From positions 62,001 through 126,000 of the forward strand of contig JACZRS010000003.1 of assembly GCA_022574595.1 (NCBI GenBank): 64,000 nucleotides of DNA. Direction: 5' to 3'. Position numbers and translations under genes: made by a program. Position 1 is the stretch's first letter, and each line of letters opens with the position of its first letter. Below, one piece after another: positions 33,877 through 42,914 of the stretch. Origin of the DNA: Planctomycetota bacterium (GTDB lineage: Bacteria; Planctomycetota; Phycisphaerae; Phycisphaerales; SM1A02). The notes beneath the pieces are model-generated. The model searched no databases. It saw only the letters and a program-made list of their open reading frames with translations, and was not told where the DNA came from.

Positions 33877-35754
33877 TCATTGTTTGTGTGCGATAAACGG
33901 GCAAGCGGGCCAATTCTCAGCATTAACTAAATTAGCCTCTGTGGGGTTGTTCTTCCAGGCGTAGCGTATGGTTAATGGTTGTGATACTGCCTTAGAGTTA
34001 ACCACCACATGTTTGTCTTGAATTCGGGCAATAGCGGCATGGAATTGACCGTCAGCGCCAGCCAATTCGAATCCGTTGAGAGTGGATTCAGTTTCTATTA
34101 TATTAAGACTTGAACCATACAGATCAAACCACAACAATACCTCGCCGTTACCTCGGAAATCCGCATTCCTGAATATGGGTCCGGATTTAACTAGACCAGT
34201 AACTTCGTATGTATCTACAAGGGCCCATCGCGCCAGACGTTCACCCACATCATGTTTATTGCGCGGATGAATATCGTTCGCCTCGCCCAGGTCGAGTGTG
34301 ATTGCCATACCTGTATGCTCAACTGTGCGCAATGTCTCAAGCTGTGCTTGTCGTACGACTGGATAACGCCATCGCGAGTTGGTTTCGTTGTTGGTAAAGT
34401 TTGGAAGTTGAACGAAGTAGAATGGGAGCTTGGGCTGATCAAACGCACGACGCCAATTTTTGATCATCGCAGGGAATATGGTAAAATACTCTTCGCCGCG
34501 CGGATTAATTGCGTTGCTTTCACCTTGATACCAGATTGCACCTTTTAGCCCATAATGGCGAATTCCGTGAATCATTGCGTTGTATAAGTTAGCCGGGCGA
34601 TGTTGTGCAGGACCGGAGGGCTTGTCTGAGATCACGCGGAGGTGCCACTGGCCAGCTAATGAAATGGATAGCTCTGTTGCATCAACCGGCCCAATGGTCA
34701 TTTGCCCAGGCGAGCCGGAAAATCCTCCCGCGCCGCCGGTATCTTGCACGCGTATTACCACAACCGCTTGACCTTCTTCAACCAGGTCGCCGTCAATCAC
34801 ATATTCTCGCAGCTGCTTCCAGTTGTTCGTGGCGCCGATTTGGACACCAGCAAAGAACGTGATGTCATTGTCATCGATCGCACCGAGTTTGATAAGAAGG
34901 TCGCGATTAGACCAAGATGCGGGAATGTCAATCGTGCGTCGAAACCATATCAAGCCGTCAATGTTAAGCCCGATGTCTTCGATCAACGTGGGCAGTTCAA
35001 CAGTTTGCCAGTCATCACCGATAAGTTGAGGGCCAACAAATTCTTCAGCAGCCAGTTTTGTTGCGTCACGAGATTGGTCGTAAGCACTGAGAAACGGCTG
35101 GGCCATTTCGATCGTTTCAAGTGTTGGGCGATCCACCCACGCTTCCACCGTGCTTCCACCCCAACTCGAGTTGATCAAACCTATGGGAACGTCGAGCTGT
35201 TCGATCAGATTCCGGCCGAAGTGATAGGCTACGGCCGAGAAGCGACCGACGGTTTCAGGTGACCCAACATGCCATTGTCCCAGGACTTGTTCTTGTGGCT
35301 CGTGATTTGCTGTGTTAGGAACAATGAACATGCGAAGACGCGAATCCGTGGCTTTGGCAATGAACTCATCAGCCCGTTGTGAGTTGTTTACCCGCATTCC
35401 CATGTTGGATTGTCCCGAACACAGCCACACTTCACCAACAAGTACATCTTGAATACAAAGCGTTTTATTTTCACCTTCAATGGTGAGCGTGCGCGGATCG
35501 TTGCTGGCTGACATGGCTTGAAGTGTGATCGACCAATCGCCTGAAAGATCTGCGTGAGCACTTTTATGTTGGTCTCCAAATGCAACTCTAACAATTTCAT
35601 TTGCGGCAGCCCATCCCCAGATTCTAACCGGCTGATCGCGTTGCAAGATCATGTGATTACTGATGACATTTGGAAGCGCTAAATCGCCGGCACTTACGTT
35701 TGCTGTAACAAGCAGTAGGGCTACGCTTAACACAATGGTTTGAACAAATCGCAT
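33877..35754 (-). CDS. Sialate O-acetylesterase-type SGNH hydrolase
   Basis: About 625 residues from the ATG at 35754, where AGGAGG lies 6 bases upstream; the long upstream extension has no leader. A signal peptide (about 1-22) is followed by a beta-sandwich (LPNVISNHMILQRDQPVRIWGWA) and the SGNH catalytic domain: GEVWLCSGQSNMGMRV (nucleophile Ser), INSSWGGSTVEAW, IWYQGESNA and DIHPRNKHDVGERLARWAL (Asp-x-x-His). A jelly-roll insert sits at about 260-380. It removes acetyl esters from acetylated sugars, such as acetyl-rhamnose or sialic-acid-like residues on glycans. It sits between lutC and the ThuA operon, with 107 and 152-base gaps. Confidence 0.93.
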   Translation of the reverse strand: MRFVQTIVLSVALLLVTANVSAGDLALPNVISNHMILQRDQPVRIWGWAAANEIVRVAFGDQHKSAHADLSGDWSITLQAMSASNDPRTLTIEGENKTLCIQDVLVGEVWLCSGQSNMGMRVNNSQRADEFIAKATDSRLRMFIVPNTANHEPQEQVLGQWHVGSPETVGRFSAVAYHFGRNLIEQLDVPIGLINSSWGGSTVEAWVDRPTLETIEMAQPFLSAYDQSRDATKLAAEEFVGPQLIGDDWQTVELPTLIEDIGLNIDGLIWFRRTIDIPASWSNRDLLIKLGAIDDNDITFFAGVQIGATNNWKQLREYVIDGDLVEEGQAVVVIRVQDTGGAGGFSGSPGQMTIGPVDATELSISLAGQWHLRVISDKPSGPAQHRPANLYNAMIHGIRHYGLKGAIWYQGESNAINPRGEEYFTIFPAMIKNWRRAFDQPKLPFYFVQLPNFTNNETNSRWRYPVVRQAQLETLRTVEHTGMAITLDLGEANDIHPRNKHDVGERLARWALVDTYEVTGLVKSGPIFRNADFRGNGEVLLWFDLYGSSLNIIETESTLNGFELAGADGQFHAAIARIQDKHVVVNSKAVSQPLTIRYAWKNNPTEANLVNAENWPACPFIAHKQ

Positions 35755-35861
35755 CTGTTTCCTCCTGGATTTTACCTGACGACTTGCGATCACGCGATGG
35801 GTGACGGGTACAGAATCCATTGTACAGTCAGTGTGCAAGTACACTACATTTATGACACTTA

Positions 35862-36587
35862 TTATTCGCTTTGAGATTGATCATCGATTATTATGATATG
35901 CACCATGCCAGGACCATGCACACCAGTGATGAGGATGCCTTCTATATCCGCAGTTTTGCTCGGACCGCTGATGAGTACAGTTGCGGATTGATTCGGCTCG
36001 TCCAACCAATCGTTTTTGCAGTCGAAATAATCAATCAGGTCGGCGAGGATCTGACTTGTGCGAACCAGCGCAATGTGCAGTGGTGGGGCAAGGTAACTGC
36101 CACGGCTCCGATGTGCTCCCGAGCTGATGATGATTGATCCTGTTTCAGCCAATGCGGCATCGACATCGGTTATCCCCGCATCAACGTCAAACTGCTGATC
36201 GTGCCACGAGGTTGATTTGTGGTCGATCATTGCGGTTCCGAGGTCTCTCAGTATTTCGGTGACTTGCTTGTTTAGTAGTTGATGAGCAATGCTTGTGACA
36301 GCTTCTTTGCAGTTGTGTTTCTCAAGGATATTGCCTATCTGGGCGCCGAGTTCATTCACTTTTGCATGGTGTATTTGCATGCCTAGCGCTTGGGCGCGAT
36401 CGGCGAATCGTGCAGGCAAGTCTTCATCGGTTTGGCATAATCGAACCAACGATTCATCGACATCGGGTACTGGTTCAGTGATGGTTCGGCCTTTCTTTGC
36501 TCCCAATGCCCCACGAATTTTAGCCAGAAACACTTCGCGATCGGTCCCGAGATGACGAGCTTGGCTTGTGTGAGTAGGCGTAGTCAT
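35862..36587 (-). CDS. lutC: Lactate utilization protein C (LUD domain)
   Basis: About 241 residues from the ATG at 36587; GGAGGT lies 8 bases upstream and the ATG overlaps the lutB stop by 4 bases. It is the LUD-domain subunit (YkgG type), with DVDAALAETGSIIIS and HIALVRTSQILADL. With LutA and LutB it forms the iron-sulfur L-lactate oxidising complex that yields pyruvate. The order lutA-lutB-lutC with 4-base overlaps is the standard one. Here it stands opposite rhamnose/fucose genes, whose lactaldehyde branch would supply the lactate. Confidence 0.93.
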   Translation of the reverse strand: MTTPTHTSQARHLGTDREVFLAKIRGALGAKKGRTITEPVPDVDESLVRLCQTDEDLPARFADRAQALGMQIHHAKVNELGAQIGNILEKHNCKEAVTSIAHQLLNKQVTEILRDLGTAMIDHKSTSWHDQQFDVDAGITDVDAALAETGSIIISSGAHRSRGSYLAPPLHIALVRTSQILADLIDYFDCKNDWLDEPNQSATVLISGPSKTADIEGILITGVHGPGMVHIIIIDDQSQSE

Positions 36588-38056
36588 CGTTCTTGACCTC
36601 CCGTGTGGCGATTCCACCAATCACGAAAGGAATTAGATGGTGGCGCGGGGAAATCTCGTTCGGCGGTCCAGGCACCTAGCGGACCTGGTCCCTTATTGAT
36701 CCAACCTGAATCGTTTGATTGAGCCATGCGCCTGAGAATCAAAGCCATGATGCGTGAAGCAAGTCGATATAAAAGTGGGCGTTTTAAAACAATAGCCCAA
36801 AGTTTGTACGCCAATCGTCCGCTCAACGGCATAGTACGATTCGTAACCATATCGCGACGGAGATTTATGAGTTGACGAGGAATATCAATATGAACAGGGC
36901 AAGCTTCAAAGCAGGCGCCACACAATGAACTGACGTGCGGCAGGTCGGGATAATTGTGTAACCCCTTCATCAACGGTGTAATGACCGCACCGATTGGTCC
37001 TGAATAGACAGCGCCATACGCATGACCACCACCAACTTTGCGATAAACCGGACAGGCATTGAGGCATGCTCCACAACGTATGCAGCGCAGCATTTCACGG
37101 GCATCGGTTCGCAGGATATCGGTTCGTCCATTATCCAAAAGGATGATGTGCATGTGCTTTGGCCCATCGATCTCCAGTTCACGTTTCGGGCCGGTCAGGA
37201 TTGTCGTGTAAACCGTGATCGGTTGGGACGTTGCACTTCGAGCCAATAATTTAAGGAACACCGGCAGATGATCGAGTCGCGGGATAATTTTCTCGATACC
37301 TACATAAACGATGTGTAGTCGCGGCGTGCTCACCGTCAACCCGCCGTTGCCTTCGTTGGTGCATAATACTACATCGCCAGTATCCGCAATTAGAAAGTTA
37401 GCCCCGCTAATGCCGAGGTCCGCCTGGGCGAATTTGTGCCGCATATATTCTCGAGCAATTTGCGTCAATTGCTGCGGATCTTCAGTGTATTTGGTTTTAA
37501 GTTCGCGCTCAAAGGCTCGCGCCACACTTCGCCGATCCTTGTGGATCATTGGCATCACAATGTGAGACGGCGCATCGTTATCAAGCTGAATGATGAATTC
37601 ACCTAAGTCGGTTTCGAGCGTTTTGATACCGGAATCCTCCAACGCACTAACTAGATCAATCTCCTCTGTCACCATTGACTTACTTTTTACACACAACTTA
37701 CATTCGTTGGCTTTGGCGATTTCTATTCCGATGTGTCGTGCTTCTTCTGCTGATGCAGCACAATGAACCTGAGCGCCCGCAGTCGTAGCACTATCGATAA
37801 ACTGCTCAACATAGATATCCAAATGATCCAGCGTATGTTGTTTGATATCACCAGCATGACGGCGCACCGCATCATATCGCTCTGCGAACGCATCGCGGCA
37901 AGTTTCAACCCGGCCTCGATCACGCGCGGTGGTTGCAGCGTTAACGAATTGCTGTAGCTGCACGTCGCCCATCGCTCGATTCACACTGTCCGCTATCCTA
38001 TATGGTAGTTGCGGGTGAAGCGGATCATGTTTGTCATGAATGGTATCGACGGTCAC
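36584..38056 (-). CDS. lutB: Lactate utilization protein B (iron-sulfur)
   Basis: A 490-residue LUD plus ferredoxin-like protein. N-terminal LUD region about 70-290 (ANFLIADTGDVVLCTNEGNG). Two 4Fe-4S motifs follow: CIRCGACLNACPVYR and CGACFEACPVHIDIP, with a C-terminal helical tail. It is the electron-transfer subunit of the LutABC lactate-oxidation complex. It starts with GTG, whose bases overlap the lutA stop (GTGA), and ends in an ATGA overlap with lutC, so the three subunits are tightly co-translated. Confidence 0.95.
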   Translation of the reverse strand: MTVDTIHDKHDPLHPQLPYRIADSVNRAMGDVQLQQFVNAATTARDRGRVETCRDAFAERYDAVRRHAGDIKQHTLDHLDIYVEQFIDSATTAGAQVHCAASAEEARHIGIEIAKANECKLCVKSKSMVTEEIDLVSALEDSGIKTLETDLGEFIIQLDNDAPSHIVMPMIHKDRRSVARAFERELKTKYTEDPQQLTQIAREYMRHKFAQADLGISGANFLIADTGDVVLCTNEGNGGLTVSTPRLHIVYVGIEKIIPRLDHLPVFLKLLARSATSQPITVYTTILTGPKRELEIDGPKHMHIILLDNGRTDILRTDAREMLRCIRCGACLNACPVYRKVGGGHAYGAVYSGPIGAVITPLMKGLHNYPDLPHVSSLCGACFEACPVHIDIPRQLINLRRDMVTNRTMPLSGRLAYKLWAIVLKRPLLYRLASRIMALILRRMAQSNDSGWINKGPGPLGAWTAERDFPAPPSNSFRDWWNRHTGGQER

Positions 38057-38805
38057 GATTCGTTCTCCGAATCGAATAAGCCCAGTCCTTCGGCGATGAT
38101 CTCAGCCAAACTCTTGGTGTTAATTACAACACCTTGACGCTGGCAAGCTCCGGCAATATTCATCGAGCAGCCAGCCTCGTTACACACAAGAGTGTCAGCT
38201 CCACTTGCTTTTATGTCTGCAACTTTATCGCGCACCATAGATGCAGAAATCTCTGGATAGTTGACCGCAAATGATCCACCAAATCCACAACATTGTTCAC
38301 TGTTTGCCATAGGCCGCAAATCTATACCTTCTATTTGTTCTATGAATTGCTCGGACTCTTTGTGCATCCCTAAACTTCGAAGATGGCACGATGGGTGATA
38401 AGTAGCTGATCCTTTCCATTTCATGCCAAGAGAACGAAGATCAACTTTTTGTACGCGCACTAAATATTCAACAAATTCATAAGTTTTTTCGGATAGCGCT
38501 TCTATAGCCATACGCTCATTAGTCCCAGCCTTAAATAGAGTGGGGTAGTACTCTCGAATCATCGACGCGCATGAAGCCGAAGGCGTGACAATAGTTTCAT
38601 ACTCTTCAAAGACGTGTAAGAAACGTCGCGCTAAATCGCGGGCATCGTTGTGATACCCGTTGTTGTACATCGGTTGACCGCAGCAAGTCTGTGCTTGTGG
38701 AAATACAACACTATGGCCGAGATATTCAAGAACTTTAACAACAGCAATTCCGCTTCGAGGATAGAAATTGTCAGTTAGGCATGTGATAAATAATGCGATG
38801 GTCAA
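38053..38805 (-). CDS. lutA: Lactate utilization protein A (CCG domain)
   Basis: A 250-residue protein with two CCG cysteine motifs: CCGQPMYNNGYHNDA (about residue 42) and CCGFGGSFAVNYPEI (about 185), which bind an unusual iron-sulfur cluster in heterodisulfide-reductase-type subunits. It starts with TTG (38803-38805), preceded by GAGG 8 bases upstream; the opening MTIALFITCLTDNFYP matches the usual LutA start, so the TTG is credible. It heads the lut operon, which diverges from the rhamnose genes across about 150 bases. Confidence 0.94.
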   Translation of the reverse strand: MTIALFITCLTDNFYPRSGIAVVKVLEYLGHSVVFPQAQTCCGQPMYNNGYHNDARDLARRFLHVFEEYETIVTPSASCASMIREYYPTLFKAGTNERMAIEALSEKTYEFVEYLVRVQKVDLRSLGMKWKGSATYHPSCHLRSLGMHKESEQFIEQIEGIDLRPMANSEQCCGFGGSFAVNYPEISASMVRDKVADIKASGADTLVCNEAGCSMNIAGACQRQGVVINTKSLAEIIAEGLGLFDSENES

Positions 38806-38831
38806 GTGAAAATCCTCAATTGTGTGAGATG

Positions 38832-38847
38832 CTGAAGCAATCTTCAG
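38832..38847. promoter_or_regulatory. Inverted repeat in lut/rha divergent intergenic region (candidate operator)
   Basis: CTGAAG-caat-CTTCAG is a perfect 6-base inverted repeat 27 bases before the lutA start, in the shared control region of the lactate and rhamnose genes. A TATAGT at 38851-38856 may be a -10 element. A common repressor or activator would couple both operons, but no regulator gene is in the window. Confidence 0.35.
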
Positions 38848-38952
38848 ATCTATAGTAAATAGTTGCTCTTTAAGACTGTTGCGTTTTTACTGAATATAAC
38901 CGATATTGGGGGCTTCTCAATCTCCAATGGTCTTCAATCGGAGCGAACAATT

Positions 38953-41148
38953 ATGCCTACCACTACGCCTATTAGCTTTAATTGTGTCGAGAACCAATGG
39001 TGTGATGATCACGCTAGCAGTCTCGACCCGCTTGAACGGTTGGTATATCGCTCAAATCTTTTAGGAAGTGATCAGCTTATTACCAATACAGGAGGTGGAA
39101 ATACATCATCGAAGCTTGATGAATCCGATCCGCTTTCAAACGAAACCGTACAGGTTCTTTGGGTGAAGGGTTCAGGAGGCGACCTTCGTACAGCAACAAG
39201 TGTGAACTTCTCTTCGCTTTATCAAAACAAACTTCTTGCACTTGAAAATGTCTATTGCCGAGAGGATGTGCGAGGCGTCAAAACAGAAGTTGAAGATCGT
39301 ATGGTCAGCCTCTATCCGCATTGCACATTTAATCTCAATCCACGTGCCTCTTCAATTGACACTCCGCTGCATGCTTTCGTTTCTGCACTCCATATAGATC
39401 ACACGCATCCAAATTCTGTGATTGCAATTGCAGCGGCTAAGCGATCTGAAGAATTGACGCGCGAAATCTATGGCGAACAAATCGCCTGGACACCGTGGCA
39501 ACGACCCGGGTTTGATCTGGGACTTATTATACGAGATCTATTCGCCGAAAATCCTGACATCCAAGGTGTTGTGCTAGGCCAGCACGGTTTGATCAACTGG
39601 GCGAATGATGACAAGGAGTGTTACGAACTATCGCTGACGCTGATAAACAAAGCAGCGGAATTCATTGAGGCGCATGATCGTGGTGAACAAACTTTTGGTG
39701 GCCAGCGCTACTCGACACTTCCTGATCAACAACGGGAAGCAATACTAATAGAAATCATGCCTTGGCTGCGTGGTCAATTGTCACAATCCAAGCGAGTCAT
39801 CGCAACCGTGCAACTCGATGCAAACATGCTTCGATTCATCAACAGTGTGGATGCGCCTCGATTGGCTGAACTCGGTACTTCGTGTCCCGATCACTTCTTG
39901 CGGACGAAAATTAAGCCACTTCTGGTCGAATGGGATCCTCAAAAAGATGACATGCAGAAGCTGCAACACTTGCTTGTCAAAGGCTTGGAGCAATATCGCA
40001 GGGATTATCAAGCCTATTACGATCGGTGTAAGCACCCCGATTCGCCTGCGATGCGCGATCCTAATCCAACAGTCATACTCATCCCCGGTATTGGAATGAT
40101 CGCTTGGGGGCGAAACAAGAGTGAGTCGCGCGTGACCGCTGAATTTTACAATTGTGCGATCGAAGTCATGCGCGGTGCTGAGGCCATCGATGAGTACATT
40201 GCCTTACCTCAGCAAGAAGCCTTCGATATTGAATATTGGTCCCTTGAAGAAGCGAAATTAAGGCGTATGCCGCCTGAGAAAGAACTTCAGCGCCGCGTTG
40301 TGCTTATCATCGGTGCGGGCAGCGGTATTGGAAAAGCCGTAGCTCATCGCCTTGCCGATGAAGGCGCTCATGTTGTATGCGCTGACCTGGATCAACAAAC
40401 GGCCGCCGGGACGGAGAAGGAATTAACAGACAGTTTCGGATTTGGAGTTGGCGTTGCGGGGTCTGGGATTTCCAATTGCGGGCCGGCGGTGGCCATGCAG
40501 GTTGATATTTCAAATCGTGAAAGCGTAAATGCGTTACTCAATCAGGTTGTTCTTGCTTATGGTGGATTGGACCACGTTGTTATCACTGCGGGACTTTTTC
40601 CAACGCCGGAAAAGGGTCTTGGTGTTAGCGATCAACAATGGAAGCGCACGTTCGATGTTAATGTAATGGGCGCATACATAGTCATTGACGAGGCGCGAAA
40701 AATCTGGGAACAGCAGCAAATAACAGGCAGCGTTGTATTGACAACAAGTGTCAACGGCATTGTGCCTAAGAAAGGCAGTCTAGCTTACGATACAAGTAAG
40801 GCTGCGGCCAATCATCTCGTTCGTGAATTGGCGATCGAACTTGCACCATTAGTGCGCGTTAATGGCGTGGCGCCTGCTACAGTGATTGAAGGATCAACCA
40901 TGTTTCCGCGCCATCGAGTTGTTTCATCATTAGCCAAATATGGCATTGATTTTGATGAAAATGCGGAAACTGAAATTCTTCGTAATATTTTGGCTAAGTT
41001 CTACGCTTCTAGAACTCTCATAAAGGAGCCGATCACTCCTACAGATCAGGCCCAGGCTATTGCTTTTCTTCTGAAAGACACCGCTTCCAGGACTACCGGC
41101 CAGATACTTGCTGTGGATGGCGGGCTTCCCGACGCCTTTATGCGATGA
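38953..41148 (+). CDS. Bifunctional rhamnulose-1-phosphate aldolase / short-chain dehydrogenase
   Basis: About 731 residues from the ATG at 38953 (GGAG about 9 bases upstream); the 38863 start would add a 30-residue extension without support. The N-terminal half (about 30-420) is a class II aldolase with the zinc ligands in HIDHTHPN and GVVLGQHGLINW. The C-terminal half (about 450-731) is an SDR with LIIGAGSGIGKAVAHRL and YDTSK. The aldolase splits L-rhamnulose-1-phosphate (or fuculose-1-phosphate) to DHAP and L-lactaldehyde, and the SDR oxidises lactaldehyde to lactate. A Gly-rich insert (FGFGVGVAGSGIS) in the SDR half is unusual. rhaB follows. Confidence 0.93.
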   Translation: MPTTTPISFNCVENQWCDDHASSLDPLERLVYRSNLLGSDQLITNTGGGNTSSKLDESDPLSNETVQVLWVKGSGGDLRTATSVNFSSLYQNKLLALENVYCREDVRGVKTEVEDRMVSLYPHCTFNLNPRASSIDTPLHAFVSALHIDHTHPNSVIAIAAAKRSEELTREIYGEQIAWTPWQRPGFDLGLIIRDLFAENPDIQGVVLGQHGLINWANDDKECYELSLTLINKAAEFIEAHDRGEQTFGGQRYSTLPDQQREAILIEIMPWLRGQLSQSKRVIATVQLDANMLRFINSVDAPRLAELGTSCPDHFLRTKIKPLLVEWDPQKDDMQKLQHLLVKGLEQYRRDYQAYYDRCKHPDSPAMRDPNPTVILIPGIGMIAWGRNKSESRVTAEFYNCAIEVMRGAEAIDEYIALPQQEAFDIEYWSLEEAKLRRMPPEKELQRRVVLIIGAGSGIGKAVAHRLADEGAHVVCADLDQQTAAGTEKELTDSFGFGVGVAGSGISNCGPAVAMQVDISNRESVNALLNQVVLAYGGLDHVVITAGLFPTPEKGLGVSDQQWKRTFDVNVMGAYIVIDEARKIWEQQQITGSVVLTTSVNGIVPKKGSLAYDTSKAAANHLVRELAIELAPLVRVNGVAPATVIEGSTMFPRHRVVSSLAKYGIDFDENAETEILRNILAKFYASRTLIKEPITPTDQAQAIAFLLKDTASRTTGQILAVDGGLPDAFMR

Positions 41149-41181
41149 TCTCGCTTTTCTAGAAACTATTTTAGGTGAAAC

Positions 41182-42693
41182 ATGGCAGCGCAGGCTCATC
41201 TAGCTCTTGATCTCGGTGCAGAATCTGGAAGGGCGATTCTTGGCGTACTAAAAGATGAGCGACTCACGCTTCACGAATTGCATCGCTTTGCAAACCTTCC
41301 GCAACAATTAGAAACGGGCTCTCACTGGAATTTAGATGCACTTTGGGAAAATGTAAAGGAAAGTGTGAAACTAGCAAGTAAGTTTGCTGCGGATAATGAT
41401 TTGAAGTTTGTTTCAGTTGGCGTGGATAGCTGGGGCTGTGATTACGGACTTATTGATGCAGATGGAGAAATCATTGAGCCGCCGCATTGTTATCGAGATG
41501 ATCGCAACGAAGCTGCATACAACAAGACTATCGATGCCATCGGTAAGAATGAGCTTTACAAAACAACCGGCATCCAATTCATGCGCTTTAACTCACTTTA
41601 CCAACTTGTAGCGGCGCGTGATGCCAATCCAGACATATTGACTCGTGCGGACAAGTTATTATTTATTGCTGACCTTATACATTACTTGCTCACAGGCTCA
41701 CCGGTCGTTGAATATTCCCTGGCATCCACCAGCCAGATGACTGATGCGCGCACGGGTTGGTGGGCTAATAGTATTGTTGAGGCAGCAGGGTTGCCTACTC
41801 ATATGCTCGGTGAAATGGTTCAGCCGGCAACGGTCCTCGGTACAGTTACCGATGAACTTGCTGTTGAGCTAGGCATTAAAGATTCATTATCTATTATTGC
41901 CCCAGCTTCGCATGACACTGGTTCTGCTGTAGCGGCTGTACCCGCAGATGAAAACTCCGATTGGTGTTACATCTCCAACGGGACTTGGTCGCCTCTTGGG
42001 GCTGAGCTAAAGGAGCCGGTGCTGACGGACAAAGCTTGTGATGCATCATTTACCAATGAAGGAGGCGTAGAAGGAACCATCCGATTCCTGAAAAATATCA
42101 CTGGTTTGTGGCTTGTGCAGCAGTGCCGAAAATCCTTTGCTGAGTCTGGGCTGGATTACAATTACGATGCCCTGACTGAACTTGCATCCAAGGCGCAGCC
42201 GCTGCGCACAATCGTTGATCCAGCTTATGCTCCGTTCGCTATGCCTGGGCGCATGCTTAAAAAAATTGATGAATTTGCGCTCGTTACGAAACAACCTGCA
42301 CTTAACGGGCCTGGTGAATACGTGCGTTGCTGTTTAGAGAGTCTCGCCCTGGCTTGCCGCTTCACACTTGATCTGCTCGAAGATGTGCTTGATCGGCGCT
42401 TCAATGTGGTGCATGTAGTGGGGGGTGGGGTACGTAATCTGCTGCTCAATCAGATGATCGCCAATGCTACGGGTCGAAAAGTAATCGTCGGACCCATCGA
42501 AGCAGCGGCTGTCGGCAATATCCTTGTCCAGTCTATAGGTAGCGGAGCAATCACCGATTTATCACATCTGCGCCGTATTGTCGCGTTATCTTTTAAGCCG
42601 CAGACCTATTCGCCCATAGACTCCAGTATCTGGGAATCTGCCTACAAGAGATTCCTCGATCTAAAGCAAGCAACCGGCAACAGCGGTCAGTAG
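41182..42693 (+). CDS. rhaB: L-rhamnulokinase (FGGY family)
   Basis: A 503-residue ATP-dependent sugar kinase. N-terminal phosphate motif DLGAESGRAILGVL; GVDSWGCDYGLID and HCYRDDRNEAAYNK are typical of RhaB; the C-terminal adenosine region is VHVVGGGVRNLLLNQMIANATGRKVI. AGGTG lies before the ATG. It phosphorylates L-rhamnulose for the aldolase encoded 34 bases upstream. A rhamnose isomerase is not in the window, so either it is elsewhere or one of the TIM barrels at 25404 or 27637 fills that step, which I consider unlikely for the Tat one. L-fuculokinase activity is a possible alternative. Confidence 0.93.
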   Translation: MAAQAHLALDLGAESGRAILGVLKDERLTLHELHRFANLPQQLETGSHWNLDALWENVKESVKLASKFAADNDLKFVSVGVDSWGCDYGLIDADGEIIEPPHCYRDDRNEAAYNKTIDAIGKNELYKTTGIQFMRFNSLYQLVAARDANPDILTRADKLLFIADLIHYLLTGSPVVEYSLASTSQMTDARTGWWANSIVEAAGLPTHMLGEMVQPATVLGTVTDELAVELGIKDSLSIIAPASHDTGSAVAAVPADENSDWCYISNGTWSPLGAELKEPVLTDKACDASFTNEGGVEGTIRFLKNITGLWLVQQCRKSFAESGLDYNYDALTELASKAQPLRTIVDPAYAPFAMPGRMLKKIDEFALVTKQPALNGPGEYVRCCLESLALACRFTLDLLEDVLDRRFNVVHVVGGGVRNLLLNQMIANATGRKVIVGPIEAAAVGNILVQSIGSGAITDLSHLRRIVALSFKPQTYSPIDSSIWESAYKRFLDLKQATGNSGQ

Positions 42694-42914
42694 CAATGCC
42701 AAGATTGATGGGATACATCACATGGGACTCCTCATCCATTTGATAATGTACCAACACGCTTAAAACAGCAAGAAACTGCCCTACGGCTTGCATGAACACC
42801 ATTGAAACCCTTAAAACCTCGTTTTCAGCGGAAGAATGTTCCAATTATCGGTTCATCGCGTTAGTGTGGCGGTGGTTGTTGGGGACACCTGTGGCCAAAG
42901 AAGGAGATGCAGCG

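Noticed and set aside
35862-42693. Bacterial microcompartment locus for rhamnose/fucose
   Set aside because: No shell (BMC-T, BMC-H or BMC-P) proteins are present in this stretch; the gene set fits an unencapsulated pathway.
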